Part shown: in pieces, positions 45,173 through 54,355 of the stretch
Numbering within the stretch: position 1 is the first letter of the stretch
Layout of the letters: the number at the start of each line of letters is the position of its first letter
Assembly: GCA_964619885.1 (NCBI GenBank)
Contig: CAZUGA010000028.1
Coordinates: forward strand, 1 to 60,325
DNA length: 60,325 bases
Origin: CAZUGA01 sp964619885
GTDB lineage: Bacteria > Pseudomonadota > Gammaproteobacteria > Methylococcales > UBA1147
Direction: 5' to 3'
Position numbers and translations under genes: made by a program
Notes under the pieces: generated by a model
Databases searched by the model: none
Seen by the model: only the letters and a program-made list of their open reading frames with translations
Told to the model about the DNA's origin: nothing

Positions 45173-46210
45173 ATGATTGAAAAAGACAGGTTGATTAGTC
45201 TGCAAGGCAATTCCGAAGATGAACCTCTGGATCGCGCGATACGCCCACGACGACTGACTGAATATATTGGGCAAAAAGCTTTACGGGAACAAATGGAAAT
45301 CTTTATCCAGGCTACGATGACACGCCAGGAAGCGCTGGACCATGTGTTGATTTTTGGGCCGCCAGGTTTGGGGAAAACGACATTGGCTAATATCATCGCG
45401 AACGAATTATCGGTCAATCTTAGGCAGACTTCAGGTCCGGTATTGGAAAAAGCGGGGGATTTGGCTGCGCTGCTTACCAACCTTGAAACGCACGATGTAT
45501 TGTTTATCGATGAAATTCACCGTTTGAGTCCGATGATAGAAGAAGTGTTGTATCCGGCGATGGAGGATTATCAGATCGACATTATGATTGGGGAAGGGCC
45601 GGCGGCGCGCTCAATAAAATTGGACTTACCACCGTTTACGTTGGTGGGAGCGACAACGCGCGCAGGATTGTTGACATCGCCGTTACGTGACCGGTTTGGA
45701 ATTGTCCAGCGCCTTGAATTTTATAGCGTCGACGAACTTGCTGAAATTATTGGGCGTTCAGCGGGGATATTGGGGGTCCAATTGGAACCCGCGGCGGCAA
45801 ATGAAGTGGCCAAACGCTCACGCGGTACACCGCGCATCGCAAATAGGTTGCTGCGGCGCGTACGCGACTATGCCCAGGTCAAAGGCGACGGGACGGTTAA
45901 TGTCGACGTCGCTGATAGAGCTTTGAGTATGCTTAAGGTGGATCGCAACGGATTTGATCAAATGGATCGCAAATTGCTTAAGACGATGATTGATAAATTT
46001 GACGGTGGACCGGTGGGACTGGACAGCCTAGCAGCAGCCATAAGCGAAGAGCGTGGAACCATCGAAGACGTGTTGGAGCCCTTCCTGATTCAGCAAGGTT
46101 ACATTATGCGGACCCCGCGCGGGCGGATGGTGACGAGGCATGCGTATCTGCATTTTGGATTGAATCCACCAAAAACCGATCAAAATAATCAGGACCTGTT
46201 TGATCAATGA
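45173..46210 (+). CDS. ruvB: Holliday junction branch migration ATPase RuvB
   Basis: Hexameric AAA+ motor that drives branch migration. 345 residues. RPRRLTEYIGQ (about 22-32), Walker A FGPPGLGKTTLA, Walker B VLFIDEIHRLSP, sensor VGATTRAGLLTSPLRDRFG with the arginine finger region, and a C-terminal winged helix ending QQGYIMRTPRGRMVTRHAY. ATG 45173 is 11 bases after ruvA. The stop overlaps ybgC by 4 bases, joining the ruv and tol genes into one likely transcription unit. Confidence 0.97.
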   Translation: MIEKDRLISLQGNSEDEPLDRAIRPRRLTEYIGQKALREQMEIFIQATMTRQEALDHVLIFGPPGLGKTTLANIIANELSVNLRQTSGPVLEKAGDLAALLTNLETHDVLFIDEIHRLSPMIEEVLYPAMEDYQIDIMIGEGPAARSIKLDLPPFTLVGATTRAGLLTSPLRDRFGIVQRLEFYSVDELAEIIGRSAGILGVQLEPAAANEVAKRSRGTPRIANRLLRRVRDYAQVKGDGTVNVDVADRALSMLKVDRNGFDQMDRKLLKTMIDKFDGGPVGLDSLAAAISEERGTIEDVLEPFLIQQGYIMRTPRGRMVTRHAYLHFGLNPPKTDQNNQDLFDQ

Positions 46211-46617
46211 CGAACTTTAGATGGCCGGTTCGAGTCTATTACGAGGACACCGACGCTGGGGGCGTCGTCTACTACGCGAATTACCTTAGATTTTTCGAAA
46301 GAGCGCGCACAGAGCGACTGCGTACGCTAGGTTTTGAGCAAGATGCAGTGAGATTGGAAGACGGCATTCTGTTTGCTGTCCGATCGATTAATGTGGATTA
46401 TTTACTTCCGGCGCTTTTTAACGAGCGACTCCAAGTCAGCGCGGATTTGGTGGAAATTAAACGTGCCAGTATTATTTTTCAACAAGAAATATTTAGAGCA
46501 GACGATGGCATCCTACTTTGCAAGGCGACCGTGAGAATCGCTTGTTTGGATGAACAAGAATTGCGTCCGCGCAGCATACCTGAATCAATGTTCCAACGGA
46601 TCAAAAATGACCTCTGA
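46207..46617 (+). CDS. ybgC: Tol-Pal system-associated acyl-CoA thioesterase YbgC
   Basis: Hotdog-fold thioesterase. 136 residues with the signature VRVYYEDTDAGGVVYYANYLRFFERARTE, in which the first Asp (D16 region) is the catalytic residue of the 4-hydroxybenzoyl-CoA thioesterase group. It is conserved at the head of the tol operon and interacts with phospholipid synthesis enzymes in E. coli. Overlaps ruvB upstream by 4 bases and tolQ downstream by 11 bases. Confidence 0.94.
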   Translation: MTNFRWPVRVYYEDTDAGGVVYYANYLRFFERARTERLRTLGFEQDAVRLEDGILFAVRSINVDYLLPALFNERLQVSADLVEIKRASIIFQQEIFRADDGILLCKATVRIACLDEQELRPRSIPESMFQRIKNDL

Positions 46618-47284
46618 TAGTTCCTTTTTGCAACTCATTCTAGATGCCAGTTTCGTTGTGCAACTGGTCATGTTGATCCTGGTTATGGCGTCAATAGTTT
46701 CCTGGACTTTTATTTTTGCCAAACGCAATGAATTGAAGGGCGCGCTGTTAACCGCTGATGCGTTTGAAACTCGTTTTTGGTCGGGTATTGACTTGGCTGA
46801 TTTGTACAAGCAGTTGAGTGCGACGGGGTATGTGAGTGAGGGCGTAGAAAATATATTTGTGGCAGGATACCGAGAATTTGCCAGGTTACGCAAAAATCCG
46901 GAAATCGAACCGGCGCAACTGGTGGAAGGGTCGCAACGGGCGATGCGAATCGCATTGTCTCGGGAATTGGATAATCTGGATGAACGCTTACCCTTTTTGG
47001 CGACGGTCGGTTCGACCAGCCCCTATGTAGGTTTGTTCGGGACCGTATGGGGGATCATGAATTCATTTCGAGCGTTGGGTAATGTGCAACAAGCAACTTT
47101 GGCTATGGTTGCTCCCGGTATTTCAGAAGCATTGATCGCCACTGCGATGGGGTTGTTCGCAGCGATACCCGCCGTAATTGCCTACAATCGTTTCGTTACG
47201 CGTAGCGAGCGACTGGCTAACCGCTACGAAGTGTTTATGGAAGAATTTGTTAGCCTATTACAACGTCAAGCCCACGTTAAATAA
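46607..47284 (+). CDS. tolQ: Tol-Pal system protein TolQ
   Basis: Inner-membrane motor component that, with TolR, uses proton flow to energise TolA for outer-membrane constriction. 225 residues from ATG 46607, inside the end of ybgC. Three transmembrane helices: about 13-33, 128-150 (PFLATVGSTSPYVGLFGTVWG) and 163-185 (GISEALIATAMGLFAAIPAVI). The Thr residues in helices 2 and 3 line the proton path. The stop overlaps the tolR start (TAATG). Confidence 0.95.
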   Translation: MTSDSSFLQLILDASFVVQLVMLILVMASIVSWTFIFAKRNELKGALLTADAFETRFWSGIDLADLYKQLSATGYVSEGVENIFVAGYREFARLRKNPEIEPAQLVEGSQRAMRIALSRELDNLDERLPFLATVGSTSPYVGLFGTVWGIMNSFRALGNVQQATLAMVAPGISEALIATAMGLFAAIPAVIAYNRFVTRSERLANRYEVFMEEFVSLLQRQAHVK

Positions 47285-47706
47285 TGGCTCGAGGCCCTCG
47301 CAAAAGACCCATGGCTGAAATCAATGTGGTGCCATACATTGATGTCACGTTGGTATTGCTTATTATTTTTATGATAACCGCACCTTTGCTGCAAACGGGT
47401 GTAGACGTAGAATTACCAAAAGCTCAGGCAAAAACCGTAAGCCAAGAGCAAAACCCACCGTTGGTTGTATCGATTGATAAGAAGGGTCAATATTTTTTGG
47501 ATATTGGCGATCGTCAAGATGAGCCGGTTAGAGCTGAAGAATTGACCGTGAAGGTTATGGCGGTATTACGCCATAAACCGGATACCGCAGTGTTAATACG
47601 TGGGGATACAGCGGTCGATTATGGACGGGTCGTTAGTGTAATGGCTGCACTTAAACAAGCCGGGGTAGCTAGTGTGGGTTTGATGACGAGCCCTATTCAG
47701 GAATGA
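47284..47706 (+). CDS. tolR: Tol-Pal system protein TolR
   Basis: 140 residues of the ExbD/TolR family. One transmembrane helix (about 18-37, YIDVTLVLLIIFMITAPLL) contains the proton-carrying Asp20. The C-terminal periplasmic domain dimerises and binds peptidoglycan (VELPKAQAKTV, then VLIRGDTAVDYGRVVSVMAALKQAG). Coupled to tolQ upstream (1-base overlap) and tolA downstream (4-base overlap). Confidence 0.96.
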   Translation: MARGPRKRPMAEINVVPYIDVTLVLLIIFMITAPLLQTGVDVELPKAQAKTVSQEQNPPLVVSIDKKGQYFLDIGDRQDEPVRAEELTVKVMAVLRHKPDTAVLIRGDTAVDYGRVVSVMAALKQAGVASVGLMTSPIQE

Positions 47707-48605
47707 GTACGGGACGTAAGAGGATGGGTTTGCCGCTGAGTTATTCAGTGTTGTTGCATGCGGTTATTCTCGCGTTATTTTTCTTCACTATAAGCGAAAC
47801 GCCGAAAACATTTGAATCGGAACCTGAACCAGAAACTGTGGCAGCCACTGTACTCGACGAAACCAAGGTTCGGGCGGAGGTAGACCGTCTAAGACAAAAG
47901 GAACGCGATAAAATTCGAGCAGAGGATCTACGACATAAACAAGCTGTACAAGCACGACAACAAGAGGTCGATCGATTGGCCGAGTTAAAAAAGCAACGTA
48001 TCGAGGAACAACAGCGGGCCGAAGAGCAAGCGGAGAAACGCAAACAAGAACTAGAAGCTGAAGCGGAAAGAATTGCGGTACTGCAAAAGCAAAAGGCCGA
48101 AGAACAGGAGCGGCTGGAAGAAATAAAGATGCAAAAAGAAGCCGCTGAAAAACAGCGTGCAAAAGAAGAAAAACGCTTGGCGGAATTAGAACAAAAGCGC
48201 AAGTTGGAATTGAAAAAAGAGCAAGAAAGAAAAGCGCGCGTTGAAGCGGAGCGTAAGGCGGCCGAGAAAAAACGCAAAGCGGCCAGCGAGATTGAACGTG
48301 CTGCGGCAGAGAATCGTGCCAAAAGGGAGATAGCAAACGCAAAGGTTTTGATCCAGCAAAAGGTTAACCGAAATTGGTTGCGTCCGCCTGCAACTGCGCA
48401 AGGATTGAGCTGCCGGATTCAGGTTAAATTGATTCCGGGTGGAGACGTAGTTGAAGCCCGAGTCATTCGCAGCAGTGGTAATCCTGCGTTCGATAGCTCT
48501 GCGGAAAAAGCCGTTCGAAAAGCATCACCACTACCGTTGCCTGGGGACCCAGGATTGTTTTCACTGTTTAGAAATTTTGATTTTGAGTTTAGGCCGGACG
48601 CTTGA
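47703..48605 (+). CDS. tolA: Cell envelope integrity protein TolA
   Basis: Spans the periplasm to connect TolQR with Pal and TolB. 300 residues: short cytoplasmic start, one membrane helix with the conserved SxxxH pattern (about 14-33, SYSVLLHAVILALFFFTI), a long Lys/Glu/Ala/Gln-rich helical domain II (about 50-215), and domain III with the TolB/Pal-binding fold (VNRNWLRPPATAQGLSCRIQ and ARVIRSSGNPAFDSSAEKAV). The low-complexity helix produces long mirror open frames on the other strand, which are not genes. Confidence 0.95.
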   Translation: MSTGRKRMGLPLSYSVLLHAVILALFFFTISETPKTFESEPEPETVAATVLDETKVRAEVDRLRQKERDKIRAEDLRHKQAVQARQQEVDRLAELKKQRIEEQQRAEEQAEKRKQELEAEAERIAVLQKQKAEEQERLEEIKMQKEAAEKQRAKEEKRLAELEQKRKLELKKEQERKARVEAERKAAEKKRKAASEIERAAAENRAKREIANAKVLIQQKVNRNWLRPPATAQGLSCRIQVKLIPGGDVVEARVIRSSGNPAFDSSAEKAVRKASPLPLPGDPGLFSLFRNFDFEFRPDA

Positions 48606-48728
48606 ATTATTACAGATTTGGACGGAATCTGGACAATATGTAATTGTCAGTACGGTACTGATTGCTTGATTTAGACTGTCGCCAATAACACAAGTTATTC
48701 CTTGAGTTTGGCGCTACGTGAAATATGG

Positions 48729-50039
48729 ATGGAGTTTATGTTTGAACGATTAGTTAATAGGATATTATTGCTGCTGTTACTCCAGGTGCCGGTTGTCGCC
48801 GAAGCGCGACTGACCATTGAAATTACCGGTGGAGCAGAGGGTGCGATACCGATAGCGATCGTACCTTTTAAGGTGATCCCCGCGACCGTTCAACAACCCG
48901 CCGGAATGGCCTTAAACCAAATTGTTGGCGACGATCTGCGTCGTAGTGGAAGATTCAAAATATTACCGGAACAAGATATGTTGGCAAAACCAAGCCAAGC
49001 GTCCGAGGTGAATTTCCGTAATTGGCAAGCACTAAACCAGGATAATCTGGTTATAGGTAAGATGGAAGATCTAGCTGCGGGCCGATGTTTGGTTAAGTTT
49101 CGATTGTTCGATGTATTTAAACAGGAACAGATGGACGGTTATGATATTCCTTGTGCCAGGTCTCAGCTCAGACAGACTGCACATCAGATCAGTGACATTA
49201 TTTATCAAAGACTCACCGGCGAACCCGGTGCTTTCAGTACTCGGATCGCGTACGTTACCAGTTTGAGGGGGCTAGATAACAAAACCACCTACAAATTACA
49301 AGTCGCGGACGCCGATGGCTATAATGCACAAACCATTTTGACCTCGAAAGAACCTCTTATGTCACCGGCCTGGTCGCCGGATGGCGCACGTATTGCATAC
49401 GTCTCTTTTGAAAACAAAGCGGCCGCCATTTTTGTTCAGGTACTTAGAACTGGTAAACGCGAAAAGGTTGCCTCCTATCCTGGTATTAATGGGGCTCCAG
49501 CCTGGTCTCCTGATGGTAGTCGTTTGGCGCTGACGCTATCTAAAGATGGTGGGCCTGATATTTATGTATTGAATTTGATTTCCCGGGCATTGAAGCGCGT
49601 AACCCGAAACTTTTCGATAGATACGGAACCGGTTTGGACTGCCGACGGCCAACGGATTATTTTCACATCGGATCGTGGCGGAAAGCCGCAACTATATTCG
49701 GTGGCCGCGGGTGGTGGGAATATTCGCCGATTGACTTACGAGGGCAGTTACAATGCCCGCGCGAGTGTGTCTCCGGATGGGCGGTTGGTTGCCATGGTTC
49801 ACCGAGAACAAGGTAAATATCAAATTGCGGTACTTGAACTTGATAGCGGGCATATGCGCGTGCTGACAGACGGTAATCTAGATGAATCGCCAAGCTTCGC
49901 GCCCAACGGAAGCATGATATTGTACGCAACCCGTGATTCCGGCCGGGCTCAGCTATCCGCAGTTTCGGTAGATGGCCGCATTCACCAGCGTTTGATTCTG
50001 GATGCGGGTGAAGTGCGGGAACCGGCTTGGTCGCCGTAA
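48729..50039 (+). CDS. tolB: Tol-Pal system beta-propeller protein TolB
   Basis: Periplasmic partner of Pal and TolA. About 436 residues from ATG 48729; ATG 48738 (MFERLVN) is an alternative and both give a signal peptide ending PVVAEA. N-terminal domain (ITGGAEGAIPIAIVPF, then DDLRRSGRFKILPEQDM) followed by a six-bladed propeller whose blades show repeated SPAWSPDGARIAYVS, APAWSPDGSRLALTL, EPVWTADGQRIIFTS, RASVSPDGRLVAMVH and SPSFAPNGSMILYAT. The usual TolB-box interaction residues are in the first strand of the mature protein. Confidence 0.96.
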   Translation: MEFMFERLVNRILLLLLLQVPVVAEARLTIEITGGAEGAIPIAIVPFKVIPATVQQPAGMALNQIVGDDLRRSGRFKILPEQDMLAKPSQASEVNFRNWQALNQDNLVIGKMEDLAAGRCLVKFRLFDVFKQEQMDGYDIPCARSQLRQTAHQISDIIYQRLTGEPGAFSTRIAYVTSLRGLDNKTTYKLQVADADGYNAQTILTSKEPLMSPAWSPDGARIAYVSFENKAAAIFVQVLRTGKREKVASYPGINGAPAWSPDGSRLALTLSKDGGPDIYVLNLISRALKRVTRNFSIDTEPVWTADGQRIIFTSDRGGKPQLYSVAAGGGNIRRLTYEGSYNARASVSPDGRLVAMVHREQGKYQIAVLELDSGHMRVLTDGNLDESPSFAPNGSMILYATRDSGRAQLSAVSVDGRIHQRLILDAGEVREPAWSP

Positions 50040-50143
50040 ATTGGTTAATCGATAAAGCTTGATTTAATCATTGGGCGGGTTCCATTTACGAGCATGGGAT
50101 TAAATGAATAATAGGCATCGAGAGGATGCACTGGGAGAAAGTA

Positions 50144-50698
50144 ATGAAAAAACTGACTATAGTTATGGCCTTGTTGTATCTCTGTATAGCGATTAGCGGC
50201 TGTGGAACGACAGGTAAAGACCAAGCGGGCAAGAACGGAGAGGATCAGGATGCAGCAACCCAAGGTGCGAGGTCTGGCAGCGCGTACCCTAGTGTTGAAA
50301 CCAAAGGGGTCGATGACGGAAGGGGGTATCCGGGGGGTGCCTTCGATGACCCACGTAATCCATTGTCCAAGAGCACCATTTATTTTTTGTATGATAGTTC
50401 GGATGTAAAACCCGAGTATGAAGAGGTGATTACCGCGCACGCAAAATATTTGTCGGAGCACCCCGGTGCATCGATTGTCTTGGAAGGGCATGCTGATGAA
50501 CGTGGGTCTAGGGAATACAATATCGCGTTAAGTGAACAGCGGGCAAACGCGGTCGCTCGTAAGATGGGACTGCAGGGGGCCAGCAATGGACAGATTAAAA
50601 GGGTCAGTTATGGAGAGGAAAAGCCAATAGCGTTAGGCCATGATGAAACCGCATGGCAATTGAATAGGCGGGTTCAAATCGTATATTCGAGGTATTAA
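50144..50698 (+). CDS. pal: Peptidoglycan-associated lipoprotein Pal
   Basis: Outer-membrane lipoprotein that grips peptidoglycan. 184 residues from ATG 50144, with GGGAG six bases upstream. Lipobox AISGC puts the lipidated Cys at residue 20. A disordered Gly/Ser/Asp-rich linker extends to about 75, then the OmpA-like domain: TIYFLYDSSDVKPEY, VLEGHADERGSREYNIALSEQRA, then VSYGEEKP. The diaminopimelate-binding Asp and Arg of the OmpA_C motif are present. Confidence 0.96.
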   Translation: MKKLTIVMALLYLCIAISGCGTTGKDQAGKNGEDQDAATQGARSGSAYPSVETKGVDDGRGYPGGAFDDPRNPLSKSTIYFLYDSSDVKPEYEEVITAHAKYLSEHPGASIVLEGHADERGSREYNIALSEQRANAVARKMGLQGASNGQIKRVSYGEEKPIALGHDETAWQLNRRVQIVYSRY

Positions 50699-50700
50699 CG

Positions 50701-51492
50701 ATGCGAAAATGCATCATTCTGGTAGTTTTGCTTTTAGTTTCTATGGGGGTAGGCGCGGAATCGACGCAACAACTTTCCGCTAGAATACAGCGTCTCGAAC
50801 AGCAACTTTCGAGTACGGCTTTGCTTGAAATGTTGGATAAAAATGAACGGCTGCAATCCGAAATCCAGCAATTACGAGGGGCCGTGGAAGAAATTCAGCA
50901 TAAGCTGGATACTATGGAGAAGCGTCAACAAGGATTGTATTTGGATCTGGACAAACGTTTGCTGGCTTTGGAAGGTGGTGGTGTTATAGCGCCAATTTCG
51001 AAGGAGAACGGAACTGGCCAAGAAGCGGGTGGGTTATCAGAAAAAAAACCCGCGCAACCAGCCAAGGGAGCGCAACCTGTAGCAGAACAAACAAAACCAC
51101 TTTCCGGTAATGAAGAGTCCTCCTATCGACAAGCATTTGGTTTGCTCAAAGATGGTCGTTACAAGGAAGCTATTTCAGGATTTGAGCATGTCTTAGAGGT
51201 CTATCCTAATGGAAAATACGCTGGGAATGCGCAATATTGGCTAGGTGAATCTTATTATGTAACGCGTGATTTTGATGCGGCCCGTGCTAGTTTTGCAAAA
51301 GTTATTGAAAACCATCCGGACAGCACAAAAGTGCCGGATGCGATGCTCAAGCTAGGGTTTATCGAATACGAACAATCGCAATGGAAGCATGCACGAAAAT
51401 CGCTAAAGAGCATAATCAAACAATATCCGGAATCGGTTGCCGCAGGACTGGCTCAACAACGTCTCGAATTGATGAAATCGGAGGGGCGGTAG
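50701..51492 (+). CDS. cpoB: Cell division coordinator CpoB (YbgF)
   Basis: Periplasmic protein linking peptidoglycan synthesis with Tol-driven outer-membrane constriction. 263 residues: signal peptide 1-20 (ends MGVGAES), N-terminal trimerising coiled coil (about 25-85, LSARIQRLEQQLSSTALLEM), Lys/Gln/Pro linker, and a C-terminal TPR domain (about 140-260) with SYRQAFGLLKDGRYKEAISGF, YPNGKYAGNAQYWLGESYYV and SKVPDAMLKLGF-like repeats. Two bases after pal and last gene of the tol operon. Confidence 0.95.
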   Translation: MRKCIILVVLLLVSMGVGAESTQQLSARIQRLEQQLSSTALLEMLDKNERLQSEIQQLRGAVEEIQHKLDTMEKRQQGLYLDLDKRLLALEGGGVIAPISKENGTGQEAGGLSEKKPAQPAKGAQPVAEQTKPLSGNEESSYRQAFGLLKDGRYKEAISGFEHVLEVYPNGKYAGNAQYWLGESYYVTRDFDAARASFAKVIENHPDSTKVPDAMLKLGFIEYEQSQWKHARKSLKSIIKQYPESVAAGLAQQRLELMKSEGR

Positions 51493-51608
51493 CAGGAATT
51501 GATTTAAACCCCAATACGATAGTTGCTTGATGCGGTAATGTTACGAAATGTTTGTTGGTTGCGAGTAGTGATAAGTATTGATAACCAGCGAAATATTAGG
51601 AATTTGAC

Positions 51609-52250
51609 TTGAGTTCGCTTCGAATCACCGAAATTTTTTATTCGATCCAGGGGGAATCCAGCAGTGTTGGTCATCCTACGGTGTTTGTTCGATTAACCGG
51701 ATGTCCACTCAGATGCACATATTGTGACACGGCCTATGCGTTTACTGGCGGTGAACGTATTGATCTAGATGAAATCGAGGCGCAGCTGCGCCGATATAAT
51801 ACCAACTACGTTACGGTCACCGGAGGGGAGCCGCTGGCGCAGCCCGAATGTCTAGAACTACTTACTCTACTTGCCGATCGAGGCTATCGTGTGTCGCTGG
51901 AAACTAGTGGTGCAATGGATATTTCCAACATTGACGATCGGGTGGTTAAGGTCATGGATCTTAAAACGCCGGGTTCTGGTGAAGAATCAAGAAATCGCTT
52001 GCAAAATTTGGATTGTCTACGGCAATCTGATCAGGTGAAATTTGTAGTGGGTAGCAGTAATGATTACGAATGGGCCAAGGATAAAGTTAAGAGCTATCGA
52101 TTGGACGAGCGTTGCGAAGTTTTGTTCTCCCCGGTAACCGGTCAGATGCTGGCCCGAGAATTGGCGGACAGAATACTGAACGACCAATTAAAAGTTCGGT
52201 TCCAGGTGCAACTGCATAAGATACTTTGGGGTGATATTCCGGGAAAATGA
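51609..52250 (+). CDS. queE: 7-carboxy-7-deazaguanine synthase
   Basis: Radical SAM enzyme in the preQ0/queuosine path: turns 6-carboxytetrahydropterin into 7-carboxy-7-deazaguanine. 213 residues from TTG 51609, with TTAGGA upstream and no ATG nearby. The cluster motif Cx3Cx2C is C32, C36, C39 (TGCPLRCTYCDTAYAF), followed by TVTGGEPLAQPE and SLETSGAMD. The stop overlaps queC by 4 bases. A tol-queE-queC-tRNA-Lys order is usual in pseudomonads and relatives. Confidence 0.95.
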   Translation: MSSLRITEIFYSIQGESSSVGHPTVFVRLTGCPLRCTYCDTAYAFTGGERIDLDEIEAQLRRYNTNYVTVTGGEPLAQPECLELLTLLADRGYRVSLETSGAMDISNIDDRVVKVMDLKTPGSGEESRNRLQNLDCLRQSDQVKFVVGSSNDYEWAKDKVKSYRLDERCEVLFSPVTGQMLARELADRILNDQLKVRFQVQLHKILWGDIPGK

Positions 52251-52933
52251 ATTATGGGTTAAACGATAAAGCGGTAGTGCTTTTATCTGGAGGGTTGGAT
52301 TCGGTTACCGTGCTCGCGATAGCTTTGGACAAGGGATATGACTGCTACGCACTTAGTTTTGATTACGGACAACGGCACAATGCCGAGCTAAAGTCGGCGT
52401 CGGATATTGCGCGCCGATATGGTTTGAAAGAGCAGAAAGTAATCAAAATAGGATTGAACGAGATCGGTGGGTCGGCGTTGACGGACCAGAAAATCGATGT
52501 GCCGGATCATCTTGAAGAGGGTATTCCGGTCACTTATGTCCCGGCGCGTAATACCGTGTTTCTCGCCTTTGCTCTAGGATACGCTGAAGTATTGTGCGCA
52601 CAAAACATCTTTATTGGTGTTAATGAGGTGGATTATTCCGGCTATCCTGATTGCCGTCCGAAATTTATAGAATCGTTCCAGTCGATGGCAAATCTTGCGA
52701 CTAAGGCGGGTGTAGAAGGTAAAACTATTAAAATTCATACGCCATTGATCCGGATGAGCAAAGCAGAGATCATACAAGCCGGAACTGAATTGGCAGTAGA
52801 CTATTCCACAACGGTGTCCTGCTATTCAGCGGATTCAGCGGGCCTAGCATGTAATAATTGTGAGTCCTGCCGCTTGCGCCGGGAAGGGTTTGCATCTGCA
52901 GGAGTCAGTGACCCTACACGTTATCAGATTTAG
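52247..52933 (+). CDS. queC: 7-cyano-7-deazaguanine synthase
   Basis: ATP-dependent conversion of 7-carboxy-7-deazaguanine to preQ0. 228 residues with PP-loop LLSGGLDSVTVLAIA (about 12-26), FDYGQRHNAEL, VPARNTVFLAFAL and INVNEVDYSGYPDCRP-type segment (GVNEVDYSGYPDCRPKF). The zinc-binding cysteines are at the end (SCYSADS, ACNNCESCRLRREGF). Coupled to queE. QueD and QueF are not in the window. Confidence 0.96.
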   Translation: MNYGLNDKAVVLLSGGLDSVTVLAIALDKGYDCYALSFDYGQRHNAELKSASDIARRYGLKEQKVIKIGLNEIGGSALTDQKIDVPDHLEEGIPVTYVPARNTVFLAFALGYAEVLCAQNIFIGVNEVDYSGYPDCRPKFIESFQSMANLATKAGVEGKTIKIHTPLIRMSKAEIIQAGTELAVDYSTTVSCYSADSAGLACNNCESCRLRREGFASAGVSDPTRYQI

Positions 52934-53112
52934 TGTACTTTGAGCTATACACAGGTCGGTACGGGGTGAGATTCTCCGTGGTTTGGGTTTCAAGTCTGCT
53001 TTTAACTCAATTGTGTTGTCAATTTTTGCGAGAAATGAAGTAGGCTTCCATAGCGTAGTATTGGGTGATGTGTCGCCAGTGATTCAATACCGCGAAGCCA
53101 TTCCTTCGATGC

Positions 53113-53140
53113 TTGCCTTTTTTGGCAATTCGCGTATCAT
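53113..53140 (+). promoter_or_regulatory. Candidate sigma70 promoter of tRNA-Lys
   Basis: TTGCCT at 53113-53118 and TATCAT at 53135-53140, spacer 16, with a GC-rich discriminator and the mature tRNA beginning at 53155, consistent with a short leader. Confidence 0.5.
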
Positions 53141-53154
53141 TGCCCAGCTCGGTT

Positions 53155-53230
53155 GGGCCGTTAGCTCAGTTGGTAGAGCACCGCACTTTTAATGCGATGG
53201 TCGAGCGTTCGAATCGCTCACGGCCCACCA
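53155..53230 (+). tRNA. tRNA-Lys (anticodon UUU)
   Basis: 76 nt including encoded CCA. Acceptor stem GGGCCGT/ACGGCCC, discriminator A, D-arm AGCTCAGTTGGTAGAGC, anticodon loop CTTTTAA (anticodon TTT), T-arm GAGCG-TTCGAAT-CGCTC. The first pair of the anticodon stem is C-A. It carries an integrated element in its 3' end: the last 46 bases are repeated at 57701-57750. Confidence 0.97.
53185..53230 (+). repeat. attL: 3' end of tRNA-Lys, left boundary of the island
   Basis: From ACTTTTAATGCG to the CCA end, this sequence recurs in direct orientation at 57701-57750, with one 4-base insertion in the second copy. It is the expected left attachment site of an element integrated by a tyrosine recombinase into a tRNA gene. 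Confidence 0.85.
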
Positions 53231-53254
53231 AATTCAATGACTTACGCAACCTCA

Positions 53255-53406
53255 TCACGTTCGTTTCGAAAAATGTAGTAAATTTGTCACTGGAAATTTG
53301 ATTTTTTCCGCATATTCAGTCAAATGTCCCGGCGACAAATGTGCATAGCGCATAACCATTTGTCCGTCTGCCCAGCCACCTAAACTTTGAAGTACGTGCA
53401 GTGGTG
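53255..53406 (-). pseudogene. int: C-terminal relic of a tyrosine-recombinase integrase
   Basis: The minus strand encodes TPLHVLQSLGGWADGQMVMR-YAHLSP, then GHLTEYAEKIKF, and a stop at 53255. This is the last catalytic block of a phage-type integrase, with the nucleophilic Tyr in MRYAHL and Trp/Gly-Trp at the HxxLGGW position. Everything upstream is missing: the reading frame runs into the inverted repeat of an IS21-type element at 53407. About 50 residues of an expected 300-400 remain. Its place beside attL fits an integrase that once mobilised the island. Confidence 0.82.
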
Positions 53407-53500
53407 TGTTAAATTGCGTCGAAAATTGACCCAGTATTTGCACTGAATTTTGACCCGTCTATTCGAGCCAGATTATGGCTCATTTTTATGGATTAATGTT

Positions 53501-54249
53501 TTATTTTTTCTCCTTGTTACAGGTTGAATGTTTGAATCGGTAGCTGTCATTACCGGTTTCGATAATATGACAATGATGGGTCAGACGGTCGAGTAAGGCC
53601 GTTGTCATTTTTTCATCAGTAAACACATTGGGCCATTCCGCAAAGCTCAGATTGGTCGTGATCATGATGCTGGTGCGTTCTACAGCTTGCTGATCAAGTG
53701 GAATAATAAAGCCCCGCCGGCCTGACTAAAAGGCAGATAACCGAGTTCATCTAATATGACAAGATCCGTGTGTATTAATCGATTGGCCATTCGACCTTGT
53801 CTGCCTAATTGCTTTTCCTGTTCCAGCAAATTCACCAGTTCGATCGTCGATAAAAAACGGATACGTTTATGATGGTGCTGTATGGCTTGTACGGCGATCG
53901 CGGTCGCTAGATGCGTTTTTCCAGTACCGGGACCGCCCACAAAAACAACATTCTGTGCTTGTTCCATAAACTCACCGTGATGCAGTGAGGTGACTAAGGC
54001 TTCATTGACATCGCTCTGGGTAAAGTCAAAACCCACCAGATCACGGAAGGTTGGGAAGCGGGCCACTTTCATCTGATACTGGATAGAACGCACTTCACGT
54101 TCTGCCACTTCCGCCTTAAGCAATTTTTGTAACACCGGTTCAGCCTGGTTGTAAGCAGGGGATGCTTGCTCAGACAACTCATGGATACTTTGCGCCATAC
54201 CATACAGCTTCAATGACTTCATAGTGGTGATCATCGAATCAATGGACAT
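53501..54249 (-). pseudogene. istB: istB, IS21 helper ATPase, frameshifted
   Basis: From ATG 54249 it reads MSIDSMITTMKSLKLYGMAQ, then the AAA+ core with Walker A VGGPGTGKTHLATAIA and Walker B LVILDELGYLPFSQAGG. The frame stops at TAG 53682-53680 after HLISKL. One missing base in the next codon explains this: with it, the sequence continues YERTSIMITTNLSFAEWP and DRLTHHCHIIETGNDSYRFK to a TAA at 53501, the normal IstB end. The truncation removes about 60 residues including the conserved sensor region, so transposition by this copy is doubtful unless the indel is a sequencing error. Confidence 0.88.
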
Positions 54250-54355
54250 AAGGCTTCTTCCGTAGCGTGTCATAACGTCCGGTATCGGCTTTGGGCTCTT
54301 CGACCAGTTTGAGTTCCAGCGGTGGTTTGATGGGTTCGGGTTGAGGGGGATCCAG

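Noticed and set aside
47741..48342. Two long minus-strand open frames rich in Ser/Cys/Phe or Leu/Pro/Phe
   Set aside because: Mirror frames of the repetitive Lys/Glu/Ala codons in the TolA helical domain.
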